The notes: generated by a model not told the origin, from the letters alone. 51,139 nucleotides of DNA from JAWLBM01 sp041687675 (GCA_041687675.1 JAWLBM010000034.1:1-51139); one strand, 5' to 3'. Positions 24,044 to 33,680 are shown, counted from the first letter of the stretch. Numbers and translations: made by a program.

Positions 24044-25105
24044 TCAGCCGCCCGGCGCCGTATTTTCGCCGACCGCCCTGATCAGATCCCACACGCGTGC
24101 GGCGGAACGCTCCCAGTCGAACTCCCTCGCCCTGGCGATACCCGCTTCGACCAGGCGCTCGCGTTCCGGCCCGTCCAGCGCCGCCCGGTCGAGCGCCGCG
24201 GCGATCTCCCCGGTCTGGCGGGGATCGGCGAGCACGGCCGCCCCGCCGGCGATCTCCGGCATCGCGGTGACCGTGGAGGTCACCACGGGGACGCCGCTCG
24301 CCATGGCCTCGACGATCGGCAGCCCGAATCCCTCGTACAGCGAGACGTAGGCGACCGCCCTCGCCCCGCGGGTCAGCGCCGGCATGTCCTCCCCGCGGAC
24401 ACGGCCGGCGAATCGCAGGGCGTCTGCGATGCCGAGGCCCTGCGCCCCGGCCACGAGCGAGGGCTCCGCGTCGCCTGTGAGCAGGAGCTTCACGCCCGAT
24501 CGCGGCAAGTTCGAGGCGGCGAAGCCGGCGAGAAGCCCGTCGAGGTTCTTGTAGCCGCGCCTGTTGCCCGCATACAGCACATAGGGGAACGGCAGGCCGA
24601 GGGTGCCGCCCTCGAGCCGGAACCGCGGATCGAGCCCGTTGTGGACGACATGGACCCGGTCCCCCGGCATGCCGGACCAGGCCAGGAACTCCCCCCGGGT
24701 GAACTCGGAGACGCAGATCACCGCGGCGCATCGCCGATAGAGCGGCCGCAGCACCCGCTCATAGTAGATCCGGCGGGCGGCGCCGTAGTGATGAAGGTGG
24801 GTGAGGTCGTGCACGGTCACCACCGCCCGCCCCAGGCCGCTCGGCGGCGGCACGAATCCCGGGCTCCAGAACACCGAGCGGCCGAGTCCCGCCCGGCGGC
24901 GGGCGAGGCCGATCGCGAGCGGCGACAGCGGATGGCCGATTCCGCCCGGCACGGCGAGGTCGACGACGCGGATGTCGGCCGGGATCCGCGCGAGCAGCGC
25001 GCGCTGCACCTCGCCGATGCCGGTGTCGGCGGGCCAGCGCAGGTCGGCGCCGACGACGAGAGCGGCGCTTGCCGTGGTGCGCGTGGAGAGGACCGGAGCC
25101 GTCAT
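24044..25105 (-). CDS. Glycosyltransferase family 4 (GT1/4 group)
   Basis: This 353-residue GT-B glycosyltransferase shows VTVHDLTHLHHYG, VICVSEFTRGEFLAW, YVLYAGNRRGYKNLDGLL and the donor-binding VSLYEGFGLPIVEAMASGVPVVTS with the E-F-G-L-P-I-V-E motif intact. Such mannosyl/rhamnosyltransferases build polysaccharide repeat units. The start ATG 25105 overlaps the previous gene stop by four bases (ATGA); an ATG four codons upstream is possible. It is the fourth gene of a tightly coupled set, including the polymerase and DUF4838 genes. Confidence 0.85.
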   Translation of the reverse strand: MTAPVLSTRTTASAALVVGADLRWPADTGIGEVQRALLARIPADIRVVDLAVPGGIGHPLSPLAIGLARRRAGLGRSVFWSPGFVPPPSGLGRAVVTVHDLTHLHHYGAARRIYYERVLRPLYRRCAAVICVSEFTRGEFLAWSGMPGDRVHVVHNGLDPRFRLEGGTLGLPFPYVLYAGNRRGYKNLDGLLAGFAASNLPRSGVKLLLTGDAEPSLVAGAQGLGIADALRFAGRVRGEDMPALTRGARAVAYVSLYEGFGLPIVEAMASGVPVVTSTVTAMPEIAGGAAVLADPRQTGEIAAALDRAALDGPERERLVEAGIARAREFDWERSAARVWDLIRAVGENTAPGG

Positions 25106-25950
25106 GGCGCGCGCCATCCCCGCAGCCGCGACCGCCCCGCCTCGAACTGGTAGGCGGCGCGGTCGAGCCGCAGCCGGGCGAGCGACAGCGCGGCGCCGAC
25201 CAGCGGCCGTCCGACCATGTAGGCGATGAACCATCGGGGGTAGCCGGCGTTCCGCATCACCCGGCCGAAGCCGAGGTTGTAGGAACGCCCGCGCGCCATC
25301 GCCCGCTCGTCGAAGACCGCCAGCGGCTCCGGGTGGGTGAAGCGGAGGGCGGGGTCGTAGAAGGCCCGGGCGCCGCGCGCGAGCAGCCGCAGCATCGCCT
25401 CCGTCTCCTCGCCGGCGCCCCAGGGCGTGCCGGCGCCGACGCCGAGGTTCTCGTCGAAGCCGCCGATCGCGAGGAGCCGGTCGCGACGGTAGAAGGTCGT
25501 GTAGGAGGTCTGGGTGGTCCAGACGTTGAACCGGTCGATCCGCGTCGCCTCGGTGGCCCAGCGCCCCTGGCTCGGCCGGCCCTCCTCGTTGACGCTGAGG
25601 CCGGTGAGCACGTCGAGGTCGGGGTCGGCGGCAAAGCGGGCGGTGACGGTGGCGACCGCCTCCGGCGGATAGCGGCAGTCGTCGTCGGCGAAGGCCACGA
25701 GCTCGCCGGTCGCCTCGGCGAGGCCGATGTTCTTGGCCGCCGAGATGCCGCGCGGCTCGGCGGCCAGGTGGCGGACAGGCAGGTGTCCGGCATGACGGGC
25801 CACCACGTCGCGGCTGCGGTCGTCGGCGCTCTGGTCGACGACCACCACCTCGTGGGCCGGCGCCGTCTGCGCGGCGAGCGAGTCGAGGAGCTCGGAGAGG
25901 AGTTCCGGCCGGTTCATGGTCGGCACGGCGATCGACAGGCGCGGGGTCAC
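25102..25950 (-). CDS. Glycosyltransferase family 2
   Basis: This 282-residue GT-A transferase has RLSIAVPTMNRPELL, VVVVDQSADDRS, ISAAKNIGLAEATGELVAFADDDC (D-D-D metal site) and WGAGEETEAMLRLLARG near the acceptor region. The GTG start at 25950 overlaps the polymerase stop as GTGA, and GGGAGG lies five bases upstream. No membrane segment is obvious, apart from a weakly hydrophobic C-terminal stretch (GRPLVGAALSLARL). Its product role is a sugar transfer in the polysaccharide pathway; the sugar is unknown. Confidence 0.85.
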   Translation of the reverse strand: MTPRLSIAVPTMNRPELLSELLDSLAAQTAPAHEVVVVDQSADDRSRDVVARHAGHLPVRHLAAEPRGISAAKNIGLAEATGELVAFADDDCRYPPEAVATVTARFAADPDLDVLTGLSVNEEGRPSQGRWATEATRIDRFNVWTTQTSYTTFYRRDRLLAIGGFDENLGVGAGTPWGAGEETEAMLRLLARGARAFYDPALRFTHPEPLAVFDERAMARGRSYNLGFGRVMRNAGYPRWFIAYMVGRPLVGAALSLARLRLDRAAYQFEAGRSRLRGWRAP

Positions 25951-27245
25951 GTCGCCTCCCGTCTTGCGGGGCCCGACGGCGCAACCCTCTCCGTGGCGCG
26001 GCCGAACCTCCGCTGCACCGCGTGGGAGCGCGCCGGCGCCGCGGCGGGCGCTGCGACCGGCAGGGCCCCCGCGGCCGCCATCTCGCGCTTCAGGCGGGCC
26101 TGCGAGACCAGCATGCCCATGAACAGCCAAACGATTTCCGACTGGTGCATCGGGTTCAGCAGCGACAGCGCCGCCAACGGCGCCAGCGTCAGCACCAGCC
26201 GGTTGCCGAAGCCGACGAAGAAGACCAGCCAGAAGGCGAGGCCGACCGGCCCGGCGATGATCATCAGGTCGAGCGGGGTGGAGAAGACCGAGTTCACGTT
26301 GGCTCCGAGCCCGCGGATCCACAGCGGCAGGTTGGTGAAGTAGGCCTCGACGAAGCCGACCCCGCGGCCGAACGGCTCGTCGGCGATGAGCTCGACCGCC
26401 TTCAGGAACGCGAGGCCGCGCTCCTCCTCGAGCCGCACCTGGATGTTCTGGGAGGAGAACTCGCGGGCGAGCAGCGCCCAGTAGACCGCCGCCCCGCCGG
26501 CGATCGCCACGAGCTTCAGCACGATCGGCTGGCGCGAGCGCAAGAGCAGCAGGATGCCGGCGGCGACGATGGCCGTCTTCGACTGCGAGAAGTAGAGCGC
26601 CACGAGGTTCACCGCGAGGAGCATCGCGGCCCTGCGGTTTTCCGAGACGCCCCGCGTCTCGGCGGCCTCGAACAGGAACCAGGAGAAGAGAAACACGTAC
26701 ACGGCCAGCCAGTTGCGCTCGCGGAAGGTGCCGTGGATCGCGCCCTGGCCGAAGTCGAGCGGCTGGTGGATGACCGGCACGGCCAGCGTCTGCACCACCA
26801 CCTCGAACAGCACGACGGCGATGAGGAACAGCGGCCCGATCGGCAGCGGGCGGAGGGTGTAGACGGCGCCGAGCCAGCGCCCGACGAAGTAGAGGCCCGG
26901 ATAGATCAGCCCGAACTTCAGGAGTTGGTCGAACGACTTGATCCGGTCGTGCTCGACGAAGGTGGTCACGATCGCCACGTAGGCGAAGAAGAAGAGGAAG
27001 CCGCCGACGTCGGCGCGGGACGCGACGAAGGCCCCCTGGTAGACCATCAGGCCGAGGGCGAACAAGAGCCAGAGGTGGGCGGGCTGGGCCGGCCCGAACT
27101 GGACCACCTGGAACTGCAACAGCACCAGGCCGGCGACCGCCACCAGATCGAGAAAGCGACCGTCCCTCGACCCCGCGTCCGCGAGCGCGCCGGCGGCGCC
27201 GAAGGCGAGCGGGCGTTGGTCGAGCATCGCCATGGCGCCCTTCAC
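25947..27245 (-). CDS. O-antigen ligase/polymerase-like membrane protein (Wzy/WaaL type)
   Basis: This 432-residue protein has about ten membrane segments (for example FLDLVAVAGLVLLQFQVV, HLWLLFALGLMVY, WLAVYVFLFSWFLF and IVAAGILLLL). A periplasmic region at about 250-320 (REFSSQNIQVRLEEERG... ADEPFGRGVGFVEAYF) is typical of O-antigen polymerase/ligase proteins. GTFRERNWLAVY matches the RxNxxA-like part seen in such proteins. GTG 27245 overlaps the DUF4838 stop (GTGA); ATG 27233 is an alternative. It probably polymerises repeat units in the periplasm. A second member is encoded at 35352-36809. Confidence 0.78.
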   Translation of the reverse strand: MKGAMAMLDQRPLAFGAAGALADAGSRDGRFLDLVAVAGLVLLQFQVVQFGPAQPAHLWLLFALGLMVYQGAFVASRADVGGFLFFFAYVAIVTTFVEHDRIKSFDQLLKFGLIYPGLYFVGRWLGAVYTLRPLPIGPLFLIAVVLFEVVVQTLAVPVIHQPLDFGQGAIHGTFRERNWLAVYVFLFSWFLFEAAETRGVSENRRAAMLLAVNLVALYFSQSKTAIVAAGILLLLRSRQPIVLKLVAIAGGAAVYWALLAREFSSQNIQVRLEEERGLAFLKAVELIADEPFGRGVGFVEAYFTNLPLWIRGLGANVNSVFSTPLDLMIIAGPVGLAFWLVFFVGFGNRLVLTLAPLAALSLLNPMHQSEIVWLFMGMLVSQARLKREMAAAGALPVAAPAAAPARSHAVQRRFGRATERVAPSGPARREAT

Positions 27246-29614
27246 CGCTCCGGGCAGCCGGGCGTGTCGCCGGCCGGAACCGCGCCGGGAAGCTCCGAGG
27301 GGCCGTCGACGGGGACGGCCAGGATCCTGTCGACCAGGATCTCGGCCACCTCGCCCGGGTTGCCCGCGACCATGTAGAGCCCCTCGTTGTGGTCGGTCGA
27401 GCGGGCGAGCGGGCCGCCCGGGAACTCCACCAGCCGCCAGGTCTCGTTGCCGCGCTCGAGCGGGACCCGCCGCACGCATGACATCGGCGGGTAGATGCCG
27501 AGGCTGACCGCCGCCTCGCCGTCTTTGGCGCCTCCCCGGGCACGGACGGCGGCAAAGAGGCGGAACGGCCCGCCGGGCGGAAGCCGGTCGAGCTTCAGCT
27601 GGGCATGCCAGCCGCGCCCGCCCGGATCGAGCCGCACCGCCGCCCCGTCGCCGGCCGGATCGTCCGCCACGACGTCGGAGCCGCCATAGGTGATGATCTC
27701 CCCGTCGGAGATGTCGAAGTAGTCCTCGCCCTCCACGAGGTCGGCCGCCAGCGCCGGCTCGGCCGCGGCGCGGCGTTCGACCGCGAGGAAGGCGCGCAGG
27801 CGGTCGACCGACGAGCCCTGGCGCGCCGTGCGCAGGCGGGACTCGCCGGCGGCCCTCCAGAAGCGGGACGCCCGGGCGCCGGCGTCCACCTGCCAGCCGG
27901 AGCCTGCGGCGGCGGCCTCGGCGGCGTACTCCGCCCGCCGGGCGAGCACCAGGTAGTCGAGCGGCATCCGCGCCTCGCGCACCCGCGCCTCGAACTCCGT
28001 GCCGGCGACGAGGGCCGCGGCCTCCTCGAGGAGCCGGTCGGCGGCCTCGACGAAGGCGAGGTCGAAGTCGGCCGCCCCGACGGGCAGCTTCTCGGTGAGC
28101 CTCAGGCCGGCGCGGGCCGCGGCAGCCTCCGAGAGGTCGATGTAGGCGCGCAGCTTCGCACCCGCGGGGCCGTAGTAGCCGTCGGTGAAGTCCACGAGCA
28201 GCGCCTCGACGTCCTCCTCAGGGTTCCACAGCAGGCGGGCGATCAGCCAGTGGCGCAGGTTGGCGAAATCCGCCGCGGGCGTGTTCCAGGCCGCCTCGGC
28301 GAAGTAGCCCTCGACGTTCTCGAGCCCGGCGAGCCAGCGGATCGAGCGGGCGACGGCGCGAAGGTTGGGCGTCGGCTGGATGAACCCGGCGTAGTTGACG
28401 ACGTGGTCCCAGACCAGCACGTGCCGGGCAATGCGGTTCCAGCCCTCCAGGTGCCGGCCGAGTTCGGCGTTGTCGCCTTCGTTCAGCGCGGTCCGGTAGT
28501 CCGAATGGATCGTCATCGGAAACACCAGGAGGTGGTCCGGGACGGTCATGCCCTCCGGCGGGGCGAAGCTCCAGTGGTAGGCGTTGAAGGCGAGCCGGGC
28601 GCCGGGCAGTTCGCGTCGCACCCGCTCGGCGATGTCGATCATCATGTCGAGCCGCGGGGCGGAGGGCATGCCGCCGTGGGCCTCGGCGAACGCCCGGCTC
28701 GCCGGGTCCATGTCCCAGCCCCAGTCCATGTCCTTGACGGCGAACCAGACGTTTCGCCAGTCCGGCAGCTCCCGCATCCGCCGGACGATCTCCGCGGCCA
28801 TGGCCTCGCGCATCGCCGGGTTCATCATCGCCACCTGGCCGCCGAGATACCAGCCCGGGTTCAACACGCCGTAGCGTTCGGGCGGGAGGAGTTCGTGGAA
28901 GCTGGCGCCGCCGCCCCGTGCCATCCAGCTCCGGTCGAAGGCGTCGATCCCGGTGGGCGTCGGCCGGAACGAGGGACCGTGGCTCTCGCCGTTGAGGAGG
29001 TTGCGGGCCCGCCAGACCTTGTTCTCGGCCTCGGCCCCGAGGATGTCCCGGTAGGCGAAGCGCGGCACCTGCCGCTCGTCCATTCGGTCGACCTCGACGG
29101 TGGCGACGCGCGGCCACAGCGTCGCGTCCGGTGCATACCAGCGCACGCCGAGGCGCCGGTCGAGGAACCAGTTGACGCCGAACATCGTCCCGCGCGGGGT
29201 CGCGCCGGCGATGGCGAGGTCGCCGCCGACCGAGCGGATGACGAAGCCGTCCGCGCCGAGGCCGTCGAAGTCCGATGCGGAGAGGAGGCCGCGCGCGATC
29301 GCCGCCTCGCGGCCGACCACGATCATGGGCCCGCTTCCTCCGTCGGCGACGCTGAAATCCGCCCCGGTGATCTGTTCGAGGCCATAGACGAGGCTGGCGG
29401 CGGCGCCGATGGTGACCGGGTCGGCCGCCGGGGCGGAGGCCACGTCGACCAGCGCCTCCCCGTCGGCGGCGATCGCGTGCGGATCCCCGGCAGCCGCGGA
29501 CGCCGCATAGGCGCGGGGGGCGCCCGCCAGGATCGCGGTCGCGGCTGCGAGGCCGACGGCCAGCAGGCCATGCAGGATCGACATCCGGGCGGCCCTCACA
29601 GATATCATTGCCAT
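27242..29614 (-). CDS. DUF4838 exported protein with GH67-like N-terminal domain
   Basis: This roughly 790-residue exported protein has a signal peptide (LLAVGLAAATAILAGAPRAYA), an N-terminal alpha-glucuronidase-like beta domain (GPMIVVGREAAI... GTMFGVNWFLDRRLGVRWYAPD), and a central TIM-barrel-like DUF4838 region (NVWFAVKDMDWGWDMD, ARLAFNAYHWSF, HVLVWDHVVNY, FAEAAWNTPAADF). A C-terminal beta-sandwich-like part ends it. It may bind or cleave the polysaccharide made by this locus. Several in-frame ATGs exist (29626, 29614, 29608, 29584); 29614 keeps the positively charged VRAAR before the signal segment, while 29584 has the best GAGGG site. It is the first gene of the minus-strand set that runs to 24044. 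Confidence 0.78.
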   Translation of the reverse strand: MAMISVRAARMSILHGLLAVGLAAATAILAGAPRAYAASAAAGDPHAIAADGEALVDVASAPAADPVTIGAAASLVYGLEQITGADFSVADGGSGPMIVVGREAAIARGLLSASDFDGLGADGFVIRSVGGDLAIAGATPRGTMFGVNWFLDRRLGVRWYAPDATLWPRVATVEVDRMDERQVPRFAYRDILGAEAENKVWRARNLLNGESHGPSFRPTPTGIDAFDRSWMARGGGASFHELLPPERYGVLNPGWYLGGQVAMMNPAMREAMAAEIVRRMRELPDWRNVWFAVKDMDWGWDMDPASRAFAEAHGGMPSAPRLDMMIDIAERVRRELPGARLAFNAYHWSFAPPEGMTVPDHLLVFPMTIHSDYRTALNEGDNAELGRHLEGWNRIARHVLVWDHVVNYAGFIQPTPNLRAVARSIRWLAGLENVEGYFAEAAWNTPAADFANLRHWLIARLLWNPEEDVEALLVDFTDGYYGPAGAKLRAYIDLSEAAAARAGLRLTEKLPVGAADFDLAFVEAADRLLEEAAALVAGTEFEARVREARMPLDYLVLARRAEYAAEAAAAGSGWQVDAGARASRFWRAAGESRLRTARQGSSVDRLRAFLAVERRAAAEPALAADLVEGEDYFDISDGEIITYGGSDVVADDPAGDGAAVRLDPGGRGWHAQLKLDRLPPGGPFRLFAAVRARGGAKDGEAAVSLGIYPPMSCVRRVPLERGNETWRLVEFPGGPLARSTDHNEGLYMVAGNPGEVAEILVDRILAVPVDGPSELPGAVPAGDTPGCPER

Positions 29615-29867
29615 AGGAACGACCATCCCGTGACGCAAAAAACAAGAACGTCGCCGGCGGCCGGCCGACAGGCCGCAGGGTTTCGAAAAGGACGTGGTTC
29701 GGCGGCGCGGCGGGCGAACAGTTCCGCAATGGGCCACCGATGCAACGGCGTCGACCTTCTCATCCGAGTTTCCGCATGTCAATCTGACCGACGGGACGGG
29801 TCGATGGCCCGTCCGCACGAGCGATCCGACCCCGCGCTCCGGCGCGGACGGGCTCCGGGGAGCCAAA

Positions 29868-30641
29868 ATGACACTCGACCGCCGCCGCCTCCTAGGCCTT
29901 GCCGCCGGCTTCGCCTTGTCGCTCCCGGCCGTTGCGCCGGTGGCCCTGGCGGCGGGTGCGCGAATCCGGGTGGTGACCTACAACGCCGGTCTCGAATACC
30001 GGGGCCAAGCCCGCTTCGACCGCTGGCTGCGCAGCGTGCGGCCCGACGTCGTGATGCTGCAGGAGGCGGGGGAAGCCTGGGTCCGGGATACCTCGCTCGC
30101 CGACTGGACGCACGCGGAGGTGAAGCACCGGCTGGTGCTGGCGAGCCGGTTCCGGCCGGCCGCGGCGGAGGTGTTCCCCGAGGAGGGCCGCCGGCACCAG
30201 CGGCGGGCCTTCGAGGTTCCGCTGGGGCCGGGCGCCGCCGTCGTCTCGATCTACAACTTCCACCCGATCTCCCCACGCCAGCCGGACGGCTTCAACCGCC
30301 GCCGCGCCGGCTACGCCGCCCTCGCCAAGGCGCTGAGGATGGAGCAGCCGGGCCGCCCGGTGATCGTCGCGGGCGACTTCAACGCCCTGCCGACCGAGAC
30401 GGTGGTGGTCGACGCGCTCTCACCCGCCGGCCTCGCCGTGTTCGACGCGGGCACGCTGGAGGCGCCGACCCGCTTTGCCCGCGAGTTCGGCCTGCCCACC
30501 TGGATCGGCGTGCCGATCGACCACGTCGCCGGTCGGGGCCCGCTGCGGCCCCTCGCCCGCGAGGTCGGTCCAGACCTCGGGTCGGACCACCTGCCGGTGA
30601 CCGTCGACCTGCTGCTCGGCCCGGAGGCGGCGGCGCTCTGA
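29868..30641 (+). CDS. Endonuclease/exonuclease/phosphatase-family protein with Tat signal
   Basis: This 257-residue exported protein starts MTLDRRRLLGLAAG, a twin-arginine-like signal, followed by an ALAAG cleavage region. The mature part has the EEP fold: VVTYNAGLE, DVVMLQEAG (catalytic Glu), VIVAGDFNALPTE (GDFN), PIDHV and GSDHLPV (SDH) are all in place. EEP proteins hydrolyse phosphodiester or phosphate bonds in nucleic acids, inositol lipids or other substrates, so the target is open. It is divergent from the DUF4838 gene, with about 250 bp between the starts, and converges on the next gene with an 11-bp gap. Export in a polysaccharide locus suggests an envelope substrate. Confidence 0.82.
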   Translation: MTLDRRRLLGLAAGFALSLPAVAPVALAAGARIRVVTYNAGLEYRGQARFDRWLRSVRPDVVMLQEAGEAWVRDTSLADWTHAEVKHRLVLASRFRPAAAEVFPEEGRRHQRRAFEVPLGPGAAVVSIYNFHPISPRQPDGFNRRRAGYAALAKALRMEQPGRPVIVAGDFNALPTETVVVDALSPAGLAVFDAGTLEAPTRFAREFGLPTWIGVPIDHVAGRGPLRPLAREVGPDLGSDHLPVTVDLLLGPEAAAL

Positions 30642-30652
30642 GCGCCTGCCGG

Positions 30653-31357
30653 TCACTCGAGCCAGTCGAGGCCGGCGCGGGCGAGCGCCGTGCGGCGCCT
30701 CGGCGAAAGGCCCGCCGCCTCGGCCAGGACCATCTCCCTCAGGGTCGCTCCGGCCGGCGCCAGGGCCGCCGCGACATCCTCGACGCGGCCGCCGTGCAGG
30801 AAGATCGGCAGATCGCTCGCCAGCGCCTCGGCGGCTCGTGCGCGGGTGGCGTCGGAGACGAGGCCCCAGAGCCGGGACCGGGTGGACACGGCCGCGATCT
30901 CCGCCGGCGAGCGGCGCCAGGACAGGTCGAGGAGCCGGGCCAGCCGTTCCGGCTCCTCCGCGACAGACTGCTCCACCGCCGCCAGCAGCGCCCAGCGCAG
31001 TCCGTCCGCCGGGTTGCAGCGCGTCGCGTGGCGGACCACCGCGAGGGTGCGCTCCGTCGACCCGGCCCAGCGGTCGAAGCCCTCGACGCCGCCGCGGTCG
31101 AGGTCGGCGAGCGCCACCACCATGCCGGCCCGCACCACGTCGTCGTGACAGACCCCCTCCGCCTCGAGACCGGCCGCCTCGTCGGCGAGGCGGGCGAGAA
31201 CGCCCTGGTCCACCGGCCTGCCGGCCTCGAGCCTCGCGGCGGTGGCGAAGAGGTCGGACCGGGCCGCGCCCGAGATGGCCGAGGCGGCCGCATGCCCTGC
31301 GAGCGCGAACGCCGCCGCGGCGCCGAGCAGGCGAAACGGGAGCGATCCGTCAGGCAT
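30653..31357 (-). CDS. Uncharacterised exported protein downstream of the first Wzc
   Basis: This 234-residue protein has one N-terminal hydrophobic segment (LPFRLLGAAAAFALAGHAAAS) and then an Ala/Leu/Arg-rich helical body with two isolated cysteines (GVCHDDVV, HATRCNPADG) and a RAAEALASDLPIFLHGGR segment. Repeated helix patterns suggest an alpha-solenoid. I do not recognise the family; similar proteins are found at the end of exopolysaccharide operons in alphaproteobacteria as far as I recall. ATG 31357 overlaps the Wzc stop by eight bases; ATG 31369 is an alternative. Translational coupling indicates a role with the Wzc co-polymerase. Confidence 0.65.
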   Translation of the reverse strand: MPDGSLPFRLLGAAAAFALAGHAAASAISGAARSDLFATAARLEAGRPVDQGVLARLADEAAGLEAEGVCHDDVVRAGMVVALADLDRGGVEGFDRWAGSTERTLAVVRHATRCNPADGLRWALLAAVEQSVAEEPERLARLLDLSWRRSPAEIAAVSTRSRLWGLVSDATRARAAEALASDLPIFLHGGRVEDVAAALAPAGATLREMVLAEAAGLSPRRRTALARAGLDWLE

Positions 31358-33638
31358 CCGGCTTGCCATAGTCGGAGTAGGTGGACTGGTAGTAGTCGCT
31401 GGAGCCGTAGCCCCAGTAGAGCTTCATCCGGTCGCGGTCGACCTTGTTCAGGATCACGCCGAGGCAGCGCTCCATGATCTGCGGCTCCGCCTCCAGCACC
31501 GAGCGGACCGCCTGCCGCGCCGTCCGTCCCCATTCGACGACGAGGATGTAGGCGTCGATCTCGGGGGTGATCGCCCGAGCGTCCACCACCGGCGCAATCG
31601 GCGGCAGGTCCACAAGCACCGTGTCATAGCTTGCGCGCGCCTCCTCGAGCAGCGCCGCCATTCCGGGCGAGGAGAGCATGCGCGAGGTATGGGCGATCTG
31701 CTTGCGGATCACCGCCGGCAGCACCTCGAGGCAGGTCTCCCGGCTCTTCAGCACCAGTTCGGAGAGCGGCTTGCGGTCGACGATCGCCTCGACGATGCCG
31801 GCACGGGCGTGTCGGGCCACCGCCCAGGTGACGCCGGGGCGGCGCAGGTCCGCGTCGATCAGCAGCGTCCGCCCGCCGTGCTCGGAGAGCAGTTCGCCGA
31901 GGTTGACGGAGATGGTCGACTTTCCCTCTCCCGGCAGCACCGAGATGATGCCGATCGTCTTCTGCCGGCCGCGGCCGAGCGCCATGTCGGCGGCGAGACG
32001 GGCGCTGCGCAGCGTCTCGGCGAACTGCGAGTGGGGGTGGTCGAGGACGATGCTGGAAATGGTGTTGGTCTTCTGCAGGAACTTCGGGTGGCCGGCCTGC
32101 TCGGGATCTTCGGGAACGGGGATCTGGCTGCCGGTGACCAGCGGGGCGATTCCGAGGAACTCCAGCCCGAGGTCGTTGCGCACGTCGTCGCTGGTGCGCA
32201 CGAAGCGCTCCCGGAACTCCCGGAACGCCCCGACACCCACGCCCGCCAGGCCGCCGAGGGCCACGGCGAAGGCGAGCACCAGAATCTTCCGCGGATGGCT
32301 CGGCCCCGTCGGCGTCCGCGCCTCGTTGATGATCCGCGCGCCGGTGGCCGGGAAGCTCTCCTGCTGCACGGCCTCCTGGTAGCGCTGCAGGAAAGTCTCG
32401 TAGAGCGTGCGATAGGTCTCCGCCTCGCGCTCCAGCTCCCGCAGCTGGACCATCACCTCGTTGCCGGCGGCGGTCACGCCTGTGGCCCGGTCGACCTCGT
32501 CGCGGATCGCCCTCTCGTTGGCGACCGCCACGTTGTACTCGCTCTCGTAGCTCTGGGCGATCCGGCCGAGTTCCCCGAAGATCTGCCGCCGGTATTCCTC
32601 CATCTCCGCATCGATCCGCGCGACGGAGGAATGCTCGGTGCCCAGCCGCTCGGCAATCTCCCGGCGCAGCTTGGCGCGCTCCAGGTAGGACGCCCTGAGG
32701 TTGTTGATCAGCGGGCTGTTGAGGGCGTCGGTCACCAGTTCGTCCGGCGAGCCGCTGGCGATGATCTCGCGGATCCGGTCGAGCCGGGCCTTGGCCCGGC
32801 TCGTTTCCGCCCGGGCGTCGACCAGCGAGGTGTTGAGCTGCGACAGGTTGCGGTCGGTGACCAGCACGCCGGCGGCCGAGATCAGGCCGTTCTCGGCGCG
32901 GAAGCGCTGGACGGCGAGGTCGGAGTCGAGCGACCTGCCGCGCAGTTCCTCGATCCGCTGCAACAGCCAGTCGCTGGCGCTGCGGGTGGCGGCATACTTC
33001 GCCTCCAGCCGGTCGGCCAGATAGGCGTCCCCGTAGGCGGCGGCGACCATGCCCGCCAGGTCCGGCCAGGGAGAGGTGTAGTAGACCGAGATCACGTAGG
33101 ACCGGTCGACGCGGAACACCTCGACGTCCTCGAGCAACCGCGCGATCGCCTCGTTGCGCCGCGCCGTCGCCTCCTCTTCCGGCAGCCGCGCTCCTAGCCA
33201 GCCGGTGACGTCGAAGAGGTCGGCCGCCATGTCCCGCGCCTGCCTGAGCGGCGAGAGGGAGGCGGCGAACCGCGGATCCTGGTCGAGCCCCAATGCATCG
33301 ACCACCCGCCCGGCGATCTTGTCGGACTGCAGCAGCTCGACCTGGCTCAGGATGACCGCATCGTCCGTGGGCCGCTCGCGGTCGGCGAAGTCGCTGAGCA
33401 GGCGCGAGGCGGACTCCTGCAGAAGGATGTCCACGCCGGCCGTGTAGAGGGGCACGGCCGTCGTCACGTAGAGGAGGCCGAGGGCGAGCCCGCCCGCCAC
33501 GCCCGCCGCCACCATCGTCCACTGGCGCCGGGCCTGGACCAGCAGCCCGTCGAACATCTCGCCGAGTTCCGGCGTCGCGTTCGCCGGAAGCCAGTCACCG
33601 ATCCCCTGGGGCGTCGGCGACGTTCGGTTCTGTAGCAT
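31350..33638 (-). CDS. Polysaccharide co-polymerase / BY-kinase (Wzc-like), first copy
   Basis: This 762-residue inner-membrane protein sets polysaccharide chain length and export. It begins with a cytoplasmic tail and a first membrane helix (about 40-65), then a Wzz-type periplasmic domain rich in coiled coil (about 65-440), a PxxP-like second-helix region (AGVGVGAFREF), and a cytoplasmic tyrosine-kinase domain. The kinase domain has Walker A VLPGEGKSTIS near 565-572, Walker A' TLLIDADLRRPG and Walker B VLVDLPP. The C-terminus holds a tyrosine cluster (YWGYGSSDYYQSTYSDYG) that would be autophosphorylated. Start ATG 33638 gives MLQNRTSPTPQ. It is clearly paralogous to the protein at 36806-39121, with the same EYRRQxF(G/E)ELGRIA and LPGEGK blocks. 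Confidence 0.93.
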   Translation of the reverse strand: MLQNRTSPTPQGIGDWLPANATPELGEMFDGLLVQARRQWTMVAAGVAGGLALGLLYVTTAVPLYTAGVDILLQESASRLLSDFADRERPTDDAVILSQVELLQSDKIAGRVVDALGLDQDPRFAASLSPLRQARDMAADLFDVTGWLGARLPEEEATARRNEAIARLLEDVEVFRVDRSYVISVYYTSPWPDLAGMVAAAYGDAYLADRLEAKYAATRSASDWLLQRIEELRGRSLDSDLAVQRFRAENGLISAAGVLVTDRNLSQLNTSLVDARAETSRAKARLDRIREIIASGSPDELVTDALNSPLINNLRASYLERAKLRREIAERLGTEHSSVARIDAEMEEYRRQIFGELGRIAQSYESEYNVAVANERAIRDEVDRATGVTAAGNEVMVQLRELEREAETYRTLYETFLQRYQEAVQQESFPATGARIINEARTPTGPSHPRKILVLAFAVALGGLAGVGVGAFREFRERFVRTSDDVRNDLGLEFLGIAPLVTGSQIPVPEDPEQAGHPKFLQKTNTISSIVLDHPHSQFAETLRSARLAADMALGRGRQKTIGIISVLPGEGKSTISVNLGELLSEHGGRTLLIDADLRRPGVTWAVARHARAGIVEAIVDRKPLSELVLKSRETCLEVLPAVIRKQIAHTSRMLSSPGMAALLEEARASYDTVLVDLPPIAPVVDARAITPEIDAYILVVEWGRTARQAVRSVLEAEPQIMERCLGVILNKVDRDRMKLYWGYGSSDYYQSTYSDYGKPDA

Positions 33639-33680
33639 GTGGGCCTGCCTCGAACGCTAAACGACCGGGCGACGGCTCCG

